Below, one piece after another: positions 7,793 through 16,767 of a DNA stretch of 64,000 nucleotides. Below the pieces are notes generated by a model, which worked only from the letters and a program-made list of their open reading frames with translations, ran no database searches and was not told the DNA's origin. How positions within the stretch are numbered: position 1 is the first letter of the stretch; the number at the start of each line of letters is the position of its first letter. The position numbers and the translations under genes are program-made. Source of the DNA: Pseudomonas sivasensis (lineage in GTDB: Bacteria > Pseudomonadota > Gammaproteobacteria > Pseudomonadales > Pseudomonadaceae); the NCBI RefSeq assembly GCF_013778505.1, contig NZ_JAAOWU010000021.1, positions 1 to 64,000 on the forward strand, read 5' to 3'.

Positions 7793-8558
7793 GCGGATCT
7801 TGGGTGTGCTGCTGGCGCTGGGGATGGCGGGGCTTTCGGGGTGTGCGGTAAAGCCGGTCGAAAGCTTTACGCTGCAGGTGGATCTACCACCGGAATTTAA
7901 ACTTAAAACAGCCGCCAACTACAGGCCCGCCACGGGTGAGACCTGCACCTTGCCAAGGCGTCGAGGCAAGCGGCCAGAGCGGAAGGTCTTTTTTACCGAA
8001 TACAAACCTGCGGCCAGTCGGGTGAGTTATCAATTGCCGCTAACTGAAACGGTGGAGGGATGCCCGCTGGTGTTGCGTGGCGTGGAATTTGATTTTTATG
8101 CGAAATGGGGGAAACGGGATGGGGATGTTGGGGGGGATATTGCGGGTATTTCCATTATCGATCGCCTGGATTCGCCCCGGATGCCTGAGTCCGGTGTTCA
8201 GGAGCTGCCGGGTCAATGTCAGTGGTGGTTTCGAACGGTAGGCCCCCTTCATGGGATCAGGAAGATTCTGCAATGCCGTTCACTGGACGCGGCAGGTCAA
8301 CTGCAAAAAACGCCCGCAGGGGGTGTTGCACAGCGCGATGAGCTACCGGGTAAAACGCTTAGGGTGGTGCTGACTTTAACGGAGGAGGAACAGCCGGCTT
8401 TTGACGATAGCTGGGTTGCCGTTCCTGGTGGCTGGAAGCGGTGTAGGGGGAAAAGCTTCGAAGATCTGGACGCCTTTTGCAATGGTGATACGACCAACTT
8501 TAAGCCGATTAAAATGCCGGATGGCCGCATCTGTGATGTTTATCCATCGTGCAAGTAG
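7785..8558 (+). CDS. Lipoprotein, probable immunity to the lipase
   Basis: A 257-residue protein with a lipoprotein signal: charged MSRR, hydrophobic stretch, and LSGC lipobox with Cys at about 20. The rest is a Cys-containing periplasmic domain I do not recognise (several Cys pairs, ending DVYPSCK). It overlaps the adaptor gene by eight bases and ends just before the lipase gene. Periplasmic lipoproteins in this position usually protect the producer from periplasm-acting phospholipase effectors; that role is inferred from order and export, not from a family match. Confidence 0.75.
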   Translation: MSRRILGVLLALGMAGLSGCAVKPVESFTLQVDLPPEFKLKTAANYRPATGETCTLPRRRGKRPERKVFFTEYKPAASRVSYQLPLTETVEGCPLVLRGVEFDFYAKWGKRDGDVGGDIAGISIIDRLDSPRMPESGVQELPGQCQWWFRTVGPLHGIRKILQCRSLDAAGQLQKTPAGGVAQRDELPGKTLRVVLTLTEEEQPAFDDSWVAVPGGWKRCRGKSFEDLDAFCNGDTTNFKPIKMPDGRICDVYPSCK

Positions 8559-8572
8559 CAAGGAGAAAGCTC

Positions 8573-10723
8573 ATGAGTTTGGACGCAAGGAAGCAACCTT
8601 TTTTTAGTGACAATAAGCCCGCCTGCTCATTGCGAGGGCATTGGGTAAGTTTCTGTCTAGTAGATGAACTTGGGGTTGGAGTGACGTATGGCGGTCTGTC
8701 CTACACTGTCCACGACAGTACTGGACAGCAATACAAAGGCCGGCTGAATGGGGAAGGTTTCGCCAAACTAGGAGATGTGTATTGCGGCCCTGTGGTTCTT
8801 GTTTTTGACGATTTGTATTCTGGAGTAGATCTACCGTATCAGCGGCTAATGATACGTCCTACCTATAAGCTTCCCATCACCGAGCTCCAATTTCGTGCAG
8901 AACAAACCCGATTTGCTGCGGCTGACGGTCGCCGTATCGAAAACAATCCCGCGAAACAGCATGCCAATAGGTTTTATCAAGTCGAGGTGCGCGATCTCGT
9001 TCGCCATGTCGCCCACTTACCTCCGATAGCTCCTCGTACTCATCGCCCCCAACGCCACGCCCTAAAAATGATGGCAGACCTCGGCTTCGGCCCACCCCAG
9101 CCAGCCTTGTTCGGGGTCGTGCTCTTCCCCAACAACCACACCGTTCTCGAAGTACGCCCGCTTCGAGCCCTGCGCCCAATGCTTTCCACTCAAGACGATT
9201 TCTGTGCCTTGAACCTGTACCAGTTGGCATTGTTTGCATCACTGAGTTATTGCAACTTCGGTCAGGTGCCGCCGGAGAAACCCCAGGATGAAGTGCATTT
9301 TCCGCTAGACCCAAGTGTCGGAAATCTATTTGCCGAGCAGCTTTCAGGGCATCAGGAAGCGTGGAGAGTTGATCCGGAGCAAACACAGCGTTTCTATCCA
9401 CTCTATGAGGAAGTCCCGTACTCCAGGCGCTTCGAAATCCTGCCCTTTGATCCTGCGTTATACCCACAGAATCGCCCGGAACTGGGGGATGAACAGGAAC
9501 ACCCCGCGCGCTTGCATTTCTTCGATGACGAAAAAGGCGGCACTGATACCCAGGCGTTCATCACTCACCACGATGAGGTAATTCTGATAGCGGTGCGAGG
9601 CACTGCCAGTTCAGCTGATGGGTTGCGAGATGCCAACGCCCACCAGGTGCTTTTCGCGGAGGGTGTTGGCAAGGCGCATGAAGGGTTTTATCTGGCATAC
9701 CAAGCGGTGCGTGATTTCGTACTACGCTACCTTGATCAGTTTCACACCGGCCAGCGCATTGTGATTTGTGGCCACAGCCTGGGTGGCGCGATTGCGTTGC
9801 TCCTGGCTGAAGGGTTACGTCGAATTCCCGATGCCAATTACAACGTTCTCCTCTACACCTACGGCGCTCCCCGCGCCGCCGACTCCGAGTTCACTCGCGG
9901 CGCATCCACGTTGGTTCACCATCGCATCGTCAACCACAACGACCCCGTTCCCAGCGTCCCTGCGCCCTGGATGAATACCACCGCCAAGCTCTGGATACCT
10001 GGCGCCGTCACGCTATTCAGCGCGCCCACCGCAGGTGGTCTGCTGTTCGCAGCAGGCTTGGTACGTATTGGCGGCAACCCTTACCAACATCATGGCGAGC
10101 AGCAGCACTTTATGCCGATCATGCTCCCGGATGGTACGCACTCGTCGGTATTGTGGAAGCCTGGTTGTGAGTCCATCGAAGAGGCTGGTCACAGTCGAGC
10201 GTTGCAAGTGCGAGGTGACATGCCCGACCGCGAAGGTTTGATCAGGCAACTGGTGCAATACAAACAGCACTTCATGACCGCCAGCTACATCCCTGCTGCC
10301 TGGGCGACGTTGCGGCGCTGGCAACAAGCTTTGGATAGCAACGGCCCTCTGGTGACCCAGCGCGAGTTTGAACTGCTCGACCATGCCCTGGCGACCATGC
10401 GCAAACAACTGCAAGACAAGCGGCGTGAACTCACCCGACATCGCCCGACCAACGCACGGTCCTATGAATATCACGAGCCCTTGAATGCCGAAATCGACCG
10501 CCTGCACACCAGTCGCGAACGCCTGCAAACCCTGCGTTGGCGTCGCCTCGATGCCCGTGATATCTACGGGAGCCACGCCCACTCTGCAGCGCTGCCGCCG
10601 AGCCTGAAGCGCTGGTTCCGTCATCGTGAAAACCAGGCCCTGCCTCAGGTCGCCAGTATCCCTCCCGCCACGCCAAGCGAGCTGGGGAGGGCGCAACCGC
10701 TGGATATCGACTCAGTCGTATGA
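8573..10723 (+). CDS. Type VI lipase effector (class 3 lipase fold)
   Basis: A 716-residue protein. The start at 8573 has AAGGAG seven bases upstream; a GTG at 8549 would add eight residues. The N-terminal 110 or so residues form a small domain of the sort seen in VgrG cargo. The lipase core runs from about 310 to 530, with VRGTASSADGL, the nucleophile elbow GHSLGG (Ser about 402) and NHNDPVPSVP holding the probable catalytic Asp; the catalytic His is probably in the YQHHGEQQHF region. A helical C-terminal part with many Arg and Gln follows (about 570-700). No signal peptide, consistent with type VI export. It acts presumably on membrane phospholipids of target cells. Confidence 0.88.
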   Translation: MSLDARKQPFFSDNKPACSLRGHWVSFCLVDELGVGVTYGGLSYTVHDSTGQQYKGRLNGEGFAKLGDVYCGPVVLVFDDLYSGVDLPYQRLMIRPTYKLPITELQFRAEQTRFAAADGRRIENNPAKQHANRFYQVEVRDLVRHVAHLPPIAPRTHRPQRHALKMMADLGFGPPQPALFGVVLFPNNHTVLEVRPLRALRPMLSTQDDFCALNLYQLALFASLSYCNFGQVPPEKPQDEVHFPLDPSVGNLFAEQLSGHQEAWRVDPEQTQRFYPLYEEVPYSRRFEILPFDPALYPQNRPELGDEQEHPARLHFFDDEKGGTDTQAFITHHDEVILIAVRGTASSADGLRDANAHQVLFAEGVGKAHEGFYLAYQAVRDFVLRYLDQFHTGQRIVICGHSLGGAIALLLAEGLRRIPDANYNVLLYTYGAPRAADSEFTRGASTLVHHRIVNHNDPVPSVPAPWMNTTAKLWIPGAVTLFSAPTAGGLLFAAGLVRIGGNPYQHHGEQQHFMPIMLPDGTHSSVLWKPGCESIEEAGHSRALQVRGDMPDREGLIRQLVQYKQHFMTASYIPAAWATLRRWQQALDSNGPLVTQREFELLDHALATMRKQLQDKRRELTRHRPTNARSYEYHEPLNAEIDRLHTSRERLQTLRWRRLDARDIYGSHAHSAALPPSLKRWFRHRENQALPQVASIPPATPSELGRAQPLDIDSVV

Positions 10724-10732
10724 TCCCCGTGC

Positions 10733-11968
10733 TTACACAAACTCCACCTGCGCGGGCTGGCGCTTCATCAACACCTTGCCGTTGCGAATCGAGTACAGCG
10801 GTAGTCCTTGGCTGCGAATCACCTCGTAGTCGCTGTCCGCCGAGAGGATCAACAAATTGGCTGGGCGTCCAGGCTCAAGGCCGTAGCGATCCCCCAGGGC
10901 CATGGCCTTGGCGCTGTTGTCGGTCACCAGGTCGAGTGCGCTTTGCAGGTTGCGGTAGCCGAGCATGTGGCAGATGTGCAAACCGGCTTCGAGCACCCGC
11001 AGGATGTTGCCGTTGCCGAGCGGGTACCAGGGATCGACGATGGAGTCCTGTCCGAAGCACACGTTCATGCCCGCTTCGAGCAGTTCGTTGACCCGCGTGA
11101 CACCTCGCCGTTTCGGGAAACTGTCGAAGCGGCCTTGCAGGTGGATGCTTTCGGTCGGGCACGAGACGAAGCTGATACCGGAGTGGCCCAGCAGGCGGAA
11201 CAACTTGGCGCAGTAGGCATTGTCGTAGGAACCCATGGCCGTTGTGTGGCTGGCCGTGACGCGGGCGCCCATGCCGCGGCTGCGAGCTTCTTCGGCCAGC
11301 ACTTCGAGGAAGCGCGAATGGGGGTCGTCGGTTTCGTCGCAATGCACGTCCACCAGGCAACCGGTGCGCTCTGCCAGGTCCATCAGGAATTTCACAGAAC
11401 GCACGCCTTGGTCGCGAGTGTATTCAAAGTGGGGGATGCCGCCGATCACGTCGGCGCCCAGGCGGATGGCTTCTTCCATGAGCTCGCGGCCGTTGCGGTA
11501 CGACTCGATGCCTTCTTGAGGGAAGGCGACGATTTGCAGGTCGATCAGGTGCGTGCTTTCTTCGCGCACTTGCAGCATGGCCTTGAGTGCTGTGAGGTCG
11601 GGGTCGGTCACGTCGACATGCGTGCGTACGTGCTGGATGCCGTGGGCGGCAAGGGACTGGATAGTTTGCTTGGCACGGGTCCTGGTGTCTTCCTCGGTGA
11701 TGGTGGCTTTGCGTTCTCCCCAGCACTCGATGCCTTCGAACAGGGTGCCGCTCATGTTCCAACGTGGTTCGCCAGCGGTAAGAGTGGCGTCAAGGTGGAT
11801 ATGGGGTTCGACGAAGGGCGGGATTACCAGATTGCCAGCGGCATCCAGGTCGCCAGCCTTCATGACGGGTGGCGTCGCTTGTGGGGTGATGCTGGCGATC
11901 CGGCCGTTTTCCAGGTGCAGATCATGCAGGCCTTCACGGTTGCGCAGGCGGGCGTTGATGATGTGCAT
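10733..11968 (-). CDS. codA: Cytosine deaminase
   Basis: An amidohydrolase converting cytosine to uracil and ammonia. Seen in sequence: EPHIHLDATL near residue 53, VDVHCDETDD near 203, ASHTTAM near 235 and FGQDSIVDPW near 302, which supply the metal ligands and catalytic residues of the CodA family. A start 27 bases further upstream is open, but the ATG at 11968 has AAGAGGAA at the right distance and matches the usual N-terminus. It is the last gene of the codB-pucR-codA operon. Confidence 0.93.
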   Translation of the reverse strand: MHIINARLRNREGLHDLHLENGRIASITPQATPPVMKAGDLDAAGNLVIPPFVEPHIHLDATLTAGEPRWNMSGTLFEGIECWGERKATITEEDTRTRAKQTIQSLAAHGIQHVRTHVDVTDPDLTALKAMLQVREESTHLIDLQIVAFPQEGIESYRNGRELMEEAIRLGADVIGGIPHFEYTRDQGVRSVKFLMDLAERTGCLVDVHCDETDDPHSRFLEVLAEEARSRGMGARVTASHTTAMGSYDNAYCAKLFRLLGHSGISFVSCPTESIHLQGRFDSFPKRRGVTRVNELLEAGMNVCFGQDSIVDPWYPLGNGNILRVLEAGLHICHMLGYRNLQSALDLVTDNSAKAMALGDRYGLEPGRPANLLILSADSDYEVIRSQGLPLYSIRNGKVLMKRQPAQVEFV

Positions 11969-11995
11969 GGGCAAGTTCCTCTTGGCTAAAAACAA

Positions 11996-13201
11996 TCAGG
12001 CAGACAGCCGCCAGATCATCAGGGCAATGCCGATGTCCAGGCGGTCATATGAATTATCCAGCGTCAGCCCGCACAGGGCTTCGATGCGCTGGATGCGGTG
12101 GGTCAGGGTATTGCGGTGTACGGCCAGGCGCTGGGCGGCAGCCATCAGGTTACCATTCTCGTGAAACCAGGCTTCCAGGGTCGGCATCAGGCTGGGGCCA
12201 TGGTGCAGGTCGTGGCGCAGCAACGGGCCGAGGCGCTCATTGAGAAATTGGTCGAGCAGGGCGCGATCACGCACGCCGCTGAGCAACTTGAGCACGCCCA
12301 ATTCGTCATACACGCACAATCCGGCCCGCTCGCTGAACCGTCGTGCGGCGGCCAGGGCCTGGCGCGCTTCATCCTGTGCTTGAGCCAGGCGCTCGGCCGG
12401 ATGGCGCGCTGCGCTCAAGCCGATAAATAGCTTGAGGGGTGCCAGGCGCAGGTTCAGGGGCTTCAGCCACTGGGCCAATTGCTGACGGTTGGCCGAGGCC
12501 GCGCCAGCATCCGGCGCCGGTAGCAACAGGGTCCATTGTCCGGCCCGCCCGAGTATCGGCAGCGCGGTCGACAACTGACGCAAGCGGCGACTGATTGCAT
12601 CGTGCTGTCGGGCCAGTTGCGCCTCCACCCACGTCGCGTCGTCTTGGGCGAACAGCAATTCACTGCCTTCAAGTTGCAATTGCACAATTTGCCAATGCCC
12701 CGCCAGGGACATGCCCAATTGCACGGCGCGGTGCAGCAGCAGATCCAGGGATTGATAGTCACCGGTCAGCAAGCGTTCCAGCACATCATGGCGTGAGCGC
12801 CCCAGCTGTTCGGACTGAATCAGTGCGGAGCCGATAGCCTGGGTCACCAGTACCATTTTCAACGAATAAGGCTGTTCGATCAGTGGCATGCCGGCGGCTT
12901 CGGCGGCGTCGAGTAAACGCTGGGGGATCGCCTGGATATATGCCGGCCCGGTAAGAATCACCAATCCGGCGACCTGGCGCTGACACGCTTCGTCCAGCAG
13001 TTGCAGCAGGTTGGCTTCATCCCGTGGGTGGTTGATGCCGGTGACGAACACCAGTTCGCCGCCCAGTACCCACTCGGCGATCCCGCTGTTTTCCGCCACG
13101 TACGGCCAGCGAACGCGGTTATCCAGGCTGGCTTCACCGGCCCGCAGGCGCATGGATTCCAGCCCGGGCAGGGCCAGTACGTCGGCGAGGGTCAGGCTCA
13201 T
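11996..13201 (-). CDS. PucR-family transcriptional regulator
   Basis: A 401-residue regulator. The N-terminal purine-catabolism domain (about 1-125) starts SLTLADVLALPGLE; the C-terminal helix-turn-helix (about 340-395) has NLMAAAQRLAVHRNTLTHRI, typical of the PucR/CdaR family. It lies between codB and codA and its ATG overlaps the codB stop by four bases, so it is probably an autoregulated activator of cytosine use. Confidence 0.9.
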   Translation of the reverse strand: MSLTLADVLALPGLESMRLRAGEASLDNRVRWPYVAENSGIAEWVLGGELVFVTGINHPRDEANLLQLLDEACQRQVAGLVILTGPAYIQAIPQRLLDAAEAAGMPLIEQPYSLKMVLVTQAIGSALIQSEQLGRSRHDVLERLLTGDYQSLDLLLHRAVQLGMSLAGHWQIVQLQLEGSELLFAQDDATWVEAQLARQHDAISRRLRQLSTALPILGRAGQWTLLLPAPDAGAASANRQQLAQWLKPLNLRLAPLKLFIGLSAARHPAERLAQAQDEARQALAAARRFSERAGLCVYDELGVLKLLSGVRDRALLDQFLNERLGPLLRHDLHHGPSLMPTLEAWFHENGNLMAAAQRLAVHRNTLTHRIQRIEALCGLTLDNSYDRLDIGIALMIWRLSA

Positions 13202-14466
13202 GCCTGGGCGTCAGCCAGCGGTACACGCACGCGTAGTACGGCGGTCAGCGCGATGTAGGTCAGCGACGCGGCAGCGATCCCCACCAACGGCGCGACCCAG
13301 GGTGAGTTGAATGCCAGCACGGTGCCCACCGCATACGCCACCAGCCCCGGCCAGTTGAACGCCGGCAGACGCGCTTCAGCCAGGCGCGGGTATTGGCCGC
13401 GATAGCGGTAGAAGAAGTCCGCCATGATGACGCCACCAATGGGTGGGATCACCGTGCCCAGCAGGATCAGGTAGGGCACCAGCATGTCGTACATGCCGAG
13501 CAGCGCCAGCAACGTGCCGATCACCGCACCAGCCAGGGTCACGGTTTTCCGGCGTTTGGTGCGCAGCAGATTGCAGCCGGCCACGGCGAAGTTATAAATG
13601 GTGTTGTCTTGGGTGCTCCAAATGTTGAGCAGCAACATGGCCATCGCCGCCATGGCAAAGCCTTGCAGCAGCAATACTTCCACCACGTCCGGTTGCTGAT
13701 AGACGATGGCGCCATAGGCCCCGATCAACACCATCAGGCCATTGCCGATAAAGAAACCGATCAGGCTGGCCAGCACCGCCACCCTGGCTGAGCGTGAAAA
13801 CCGCGTCCAGTTGGTGGCCTGGGTCGCGCCGCTGACAAAGGTGCCGAACACCAGGGTGATTGCCGTCGACAAGTCCAGTTCAGCGGTCGGCACCACCGCC
13901 AGCAACCCGTCCAGCCCGCCGATTTTCATCGTGGCGACCCACATCGACAAAAACAGCAACAGGCCCATGGCCGGCACCGCGATGTAGGACAAAATCTCCA
14001 ACCCGCGATAGCCCACGTAGGCTGTCGCGCAGAACACCAGGCCGAACAGCACCATCAAGGCCAGCACACTGCCCTGGCTCAGCTCGAAATATTTACCCAG
14101 CACCACGGCAGCAGTGGCGGTGCCCCAGGCGTACCAGCCGATTTGGGTGAAACCGAGGATCAAGTCGCTGAGTTTGCTGCCCACTTCGCCGAAGCAGAAT
14201 CGCCCCATCAGCACCGAGTTCAAACCACTCTTGAAGGCAATGTAGCCCAGGCCTGCGGCGTAAATACCCAGCAGCAGGTTACCCAGGGCCACCACGCCGA
14301 GCATGTCGGTGAAGCTGAACGCTACTCCCAGCTTGCCGCCGGCAAACATGGTCGCGGTAAAAAACGTAAAGCCCAACAGCACCATGGCGGTTGACGCCAG
14401 GCCCTTGCGCGCATGCATGGGGACTTCGCTTAAAGGGTAATCGTTGCCCGTTTCTTGCTGCGTCAT
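13198..14466 (-). CDS. codB: Cytosine permease
   Basis: A 422-residue NCS1-family inner-membrane transporter with about twelve hydrophobic segments. FTFFTATMFAGGKLG near residue 33 and the GWYAWGTATAAV segment match CodB. First gene of the operon; GGGAGCAAGG precedes the ATG. A sigma-54-like promoter lies 36 bases upstream of the start. Confidence 0.92.
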   Translation of the reverse strand: MTQQETGNDYPLSEVPMHARKGLASTAMVLLGFTFFTATMFAGGKLGVAFSFTDMLGVVALGNLLLGIYAAGLGYIAFKSGLNSVLMGRFCFGEVGSKLSDLILGFTQIGWYAWGTATAAVVLGKYFELSQGSVLALMVLFGLVFCATAYVGYRGLEILSYIAVPAMGLLLFLSMWVATMKIGGLDGLLAVVPTAELDLSTAITLVFGTFVSGATQATNWTRFSRSARVAVLASLIGFFIGNGLMVLIGAYGAIVYQQPDVVEVLLLQGFAMAAMAMLLLNIWSTQDNTIYNFAVAGCNLLRTKRRKTVTLAGAVIGTLLALLGMYDMLVPYLILLGTVIPPIGGVIMADFFYRYRGQYPRLAEARLPAFNWPGLVAYAVGTVLAFNSPWVAPLVGIAAASLTYIALTAVLRVRVPLADAQA

Positions 14467-14501
14467 GTGCCTTGCTCCCTGAATGAGTGACGAGGCCTAT
14501 T

Positions 14502-14516
14502 GCACCGCGCGTGCCA
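14502..14516 (-). promoter_or_regulatory. Sigma-54-type promoter of codB
   Basis: On the minus strand TGGCACG-CGCG-GTGC, against the consensus TGGCACG-N4-TTGC: one mismatch, with GG and GC dinucleotides twelve bases apart as required. Transcription would start near 14490, giving a short leader before codB. Fits nitrogen control of cytosine use. Confidence 0.6.
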
Positions 14517-14548
14517 AATCCGCAGCAGTGACGGGCGCACGGCGGCGG

Positions 14549-14626
14549 CTGTGCACGGTGCACAGTATTTATAGCCAAACAGGGGAGACGCGCAGAAAAG
14601 AATGTTCGCTGTGCCCAGTCGGGCAC
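14549..14626. promoter_or_regulatory. Two palindromic candidate operators upstream of codB
   Basis: CTGTGCAC-G-GTGCACAG at 14549-14565 is a perfect palindrome; GTGCCC-AGTC-GGGCAC at 14611-14626 is a second. They lie roughly 35-110 bases upstream of the sigma-54-like promoter, where an enhancer-binding protein or PucR could bind. The half-site order does not match the usual NtrC site, so the binder is unknown. The gap 14467-14793 holds no gene. Confidence 0.45.
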
Positions 14627-14753
14627 GAAAGCAGTGCAGGGGTGATACAAAATGGATCAGTCGGACAGCGTGTGTGATCGCTGGGCTTGAGTCCGGCCGT
14701 CGGCGCAAGTGCTCCTTACCGTCGGGACGCATGGCTGTAAGTGAGGCAGCCAC

Positions 14754-14781
14754 AAAAAAACCACCGCATGGGTGGTTTTTT
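14754..14781. terminator. Bidirectional-type terminator downstream of queD
   Basis: An A run, CCACC, five-base loop, GGTGG and a T run. It lies immediately after the queD stop on the minus strand. The symmetric A and T runs would work in both directions. Confidence 0.8.
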
Positions 14782-14793
14782 CACATCGCTGGC

Positions 14794-15150
14794 TTACTCG
14801 CCGCGATAGATACAGCCGCTGGTGCAGGTCTCATGGATGCGAATTGCGCTGAGTTCTGGCAGCAGTGGTTTCAGTTCATTCCAGATCCACTTGGCCAGCA
14901 CTTCGCTGGTTGGGTTTTCCAGGCCTGGGATGTCATTAAGGTAGTTGTGGTCGAGGCGTTCATAGAGTGGCTTGAAAATCGCCTTGATCTCCGAGAAGTC
15001 GCGAATCCAGCCGGTGTGGGGATCCAGGTCGCCGCTCAGGTGAATCGCCACCTTGAACGAATGCCCATGCAGGCGCCCGCATTTGTGGCCATCCGGCACG
15101 TGCGGCAGGCAGTGGGCGGATTCGAAGGTAAACTCTTTGAAGATTTCCAC
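14794..15150 (-). CDS. queD: 6-carboxytetrahydropterin synthase
   Basis: A 118-residue QueD, making the 6-carboxytetrahydropterin precursor of queuosine. Zinc-site histidines are seen in FESAHCLPH and GRLHGHSF; the catalytic Cys is in GHKCGR; DHNYLND and the C-terminal HETCTSG follow the family. The frame is open upstream, but the GTG at 15150 starts the conserved VEIFKEF region and gives the normal family length. Confidence 0.9.
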   Translation of the reverse strand: MEIFKEFTFESAHCLPHVPDGHKCGRLHGHSFKVAIHLSGDLDPHTGWIRDFSEIKAIFKPLYERLDHNYLNDIPGLENPTSEVLAKWIWNELKPLLPELSAIRIHETCTSGCIYRGE

Positions 15151-15226
15151 AGTATTTTCAGCTCGGTCAGGTATCTGGCAGGCGGCGAGTTTAACAGCTT
15201 GATCACGCGCCGCGCATACCGCTGGG

Positions 15227-16306
15227 TCAAAGCGCCTGCAAGCGCTCGCCCAGGCCTCCGTTATCCGCCAGTTGCAGAAACTCATCCCCCAACCGCTGGC
15301 TCTCGCTCATCGCGGTTTGCCAGTACTTATTGCGGCTTTTGTCGTCGCCCAAAAAGCGTTTGAAATCGCTGCGGTCCGGCAGTTTGCCGTGGGGCAGGCG
15401 GGCCAGGTAGTCCTTGGACGGCGCCAGCAGCAACACGTCCTGCAATCCCTGCTGATTGCTGCGCCGCCATGGCAGCCCTTTGTCGAACCAGCCGGGGATC
15501 ACCCGATCGGTAAAGTGCGGGTACAGCACGATGTCATCGCCGTGGTAGGGAAGATCAAGGTGGTAGTCCAGCAGGCCGCCATCGCGGTAGGTGCCAGCGC
15601 CTGCGCCGGGCAGGTCGCGCACGCCTTGCATCACCATCGGGATCGAGCCCGACGCCAGAAGTGCCTGGCGCAGGTTGCCTGCATCCAGTTCAAGAAACCG
15701 CGATGGGAAATCCTTCAGTGGATGCACCGGTGGCAGTTGGCGCGGGTCATGGATGATCAACCGTTCGAAATGCCGCGACAGCCGCGCGCGGCCGCGCAGG
15801 TTGTCGGCGATCACCGTTGACAGGCCCAGACCCAGGCGCCCGCGATGGTCGTCGGCAAGCAGGCCGTGGCTTTTGACCACCATGATATTCAGGCGATAGT
15901 CGGGATTGTCCAGTACGCGTGCATCGCGGCCTGCCAGCAGGTCGTCGAGCATGCGCTGGCAGCTCTGGGTGACCTCGGCCATGGTCACGCCTTTGGCAAA
16001 ACGCTGCTCGTTGTACAAGCGGCCGAGGTCCAGCAGGCCTTGCACCGGGTCGGGCAGGCAGGCGCTGGCAAAGCGCCAGGAACCGATGGATGCGCCTATC
16101 AGCGCCCGCTCCCGTGGTGCGCGGGGCAGCCAGTCGCCGAACAGCGCCAAGTCCAGGCCCTGGATGCCCAAAGCCTTGGGGCCGCCAGCCGCACCGGGGA
16201 GGATGCCTACGTCGGCAGGCTTAAGGCCTTGTTCGCGGATGCGGGCGAGGGCGCGCGTGCCGGCCTTGAGGGTCAGGGCGGGAAACTTGATGTGAATGGC
16301 TGTCAT
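15227..16306 (-). CDS. Patatin-like phospholipase
   Basis: A 359-residue protein from the ATG at 16306 (an upstream open stretch adds 29 residues without family support). The patatin dyad is visible: GASIGS elbow with the nucleophilic Ser near residue 72, and YRDGGLLDYH with the catalytic Asp near 240. PGAAGGPKALG near 38 supplies the oxyanion loop. No signal peptide. Substrate unknown; lysophospholipid or phospholipid hydrolysis is the family role. Converges on queD's neighbourhood but is separately transcribed. Confidence 0.8.
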   Translation of the reverse strand: MTAIHIKFPALTLKAGTRALARIREQGLKPADVGILPGAAGGPKALGIQGLDLALFGDWLPRAPRERALIGASIGSWRFASACLPDPVQGLLDLGRLYNEQRFAKGVTMAEVTQSCQRMLDDLLAGRDARVLDNPDYRLNIMVVKSHGLLADDHRGRLGLGLSTVIADNLRGRARLSRHFERLIIHDPRQLPPVHPLKDFPSRFLELDAGNLRQALLASGSIPMVMQGVRDLPGAGAGTYRDGGLLDYHLDLPYHGDDIVLYPHFTDRVIPGWFDKGLPWRRSNQQGLQDVLLLAPSKDYLARLPHGKLPDRSDFKRFLGDDKSRNKYWQTAMSESQRLGDEFLQLADNGGLGERLQAL

Positions 16307-16393
16307 ACCGGTCTCTGTTGAAGCGAGCGGGGCAGTATAGGAAATCTCGCGGGTTGTGGGAAAAGGCCTTTCCCGAAATTGCCATGGTGGCAA

Positions 16394-16409
16394 TTCAGTT
16401 TCAGTTAAG
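16394..16409 (+). promoter_or_regulatory. BqsR-box-like direct repeat
   Basis: TTCAG at 16394-16398, six bases, TTAAG at 16405-16409. The recalled BqsR box is TTAAG-N6-TTAAG; this has one mismatch in the first half. It lies 55 bases before the first PepSY gene of the putative bqs operon, a likely autoregulatory position. Confidence 0.5.
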
Positions 16410-16464
16410 TTGCGGCATATACCGTGGCTGGCGTAGGACTAACTTCGTGTTATGGAGACTTATC

Positions 16465-16767
16465 ATGAAACGCCTCACTGCTCTGGTCGCCGCCGCTATC
16501 ATCGCCTCCGCGGCGTCCCAGGCCGGAGCCGTGGACCCCGACAAGCCACTGACCGTGCCCGCCACTGTTACAATTGTCGCCTTTGACCAACTGGAAGCCA
16601 CGGCCCTGGCCCTGCACCCCGGTTCGACGCTGCTGGACACCGATCTGGACGAGGCGTATGGCAAGTACGTCTACGAGGTTGAGTTGGAAGATCGCCACGG
16701 CATTGAATGGGATGTTGAATTGGACGCGCTCACCGGGCAGGTTCTCAAGAATCATCAGGATACGTAA
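16465..16767 (+). CDS. Exported PepSY-domain protein (first of a tandem pair)
   Basis: A 100-residue protein starting at 16465, with GGAG seven bases upstream. A signal peptide (MKRLTALVAAAI, cleavage after about AGA) is followed by one PepSY domain (about 40-98) with AYGKYVYEVELED and a DALTGQVL end. It overlaps the next PepSY gene by one base and shares an operon with the two-component system. It probably acts in the periplasm as an accessory or signal modulator of the sensor, by position. Confidence 0.85.
   Translation: MKRLTALVAAAIIASAASQAGAVDPDKPLTVPATVTIVAFDQLEATALALHPGSTLLDTDLDEAYGKYVYEVELEDRHGIEWDVELDALTGQVLKNHQDT

Noticed and set aside
10808..11989. A 393-codon plus-strand frame
   Set aside because: Antisense to codA, which has all catalytic motifs; no ribosome site.
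14549..14626. NtrC sites upstream of codB
   Set aside because: The palindromes have GTGC-GCAC order or too short a spacer, unlike the usual GCAC-N-GTGC NtrC site; kept as unassigned operators.
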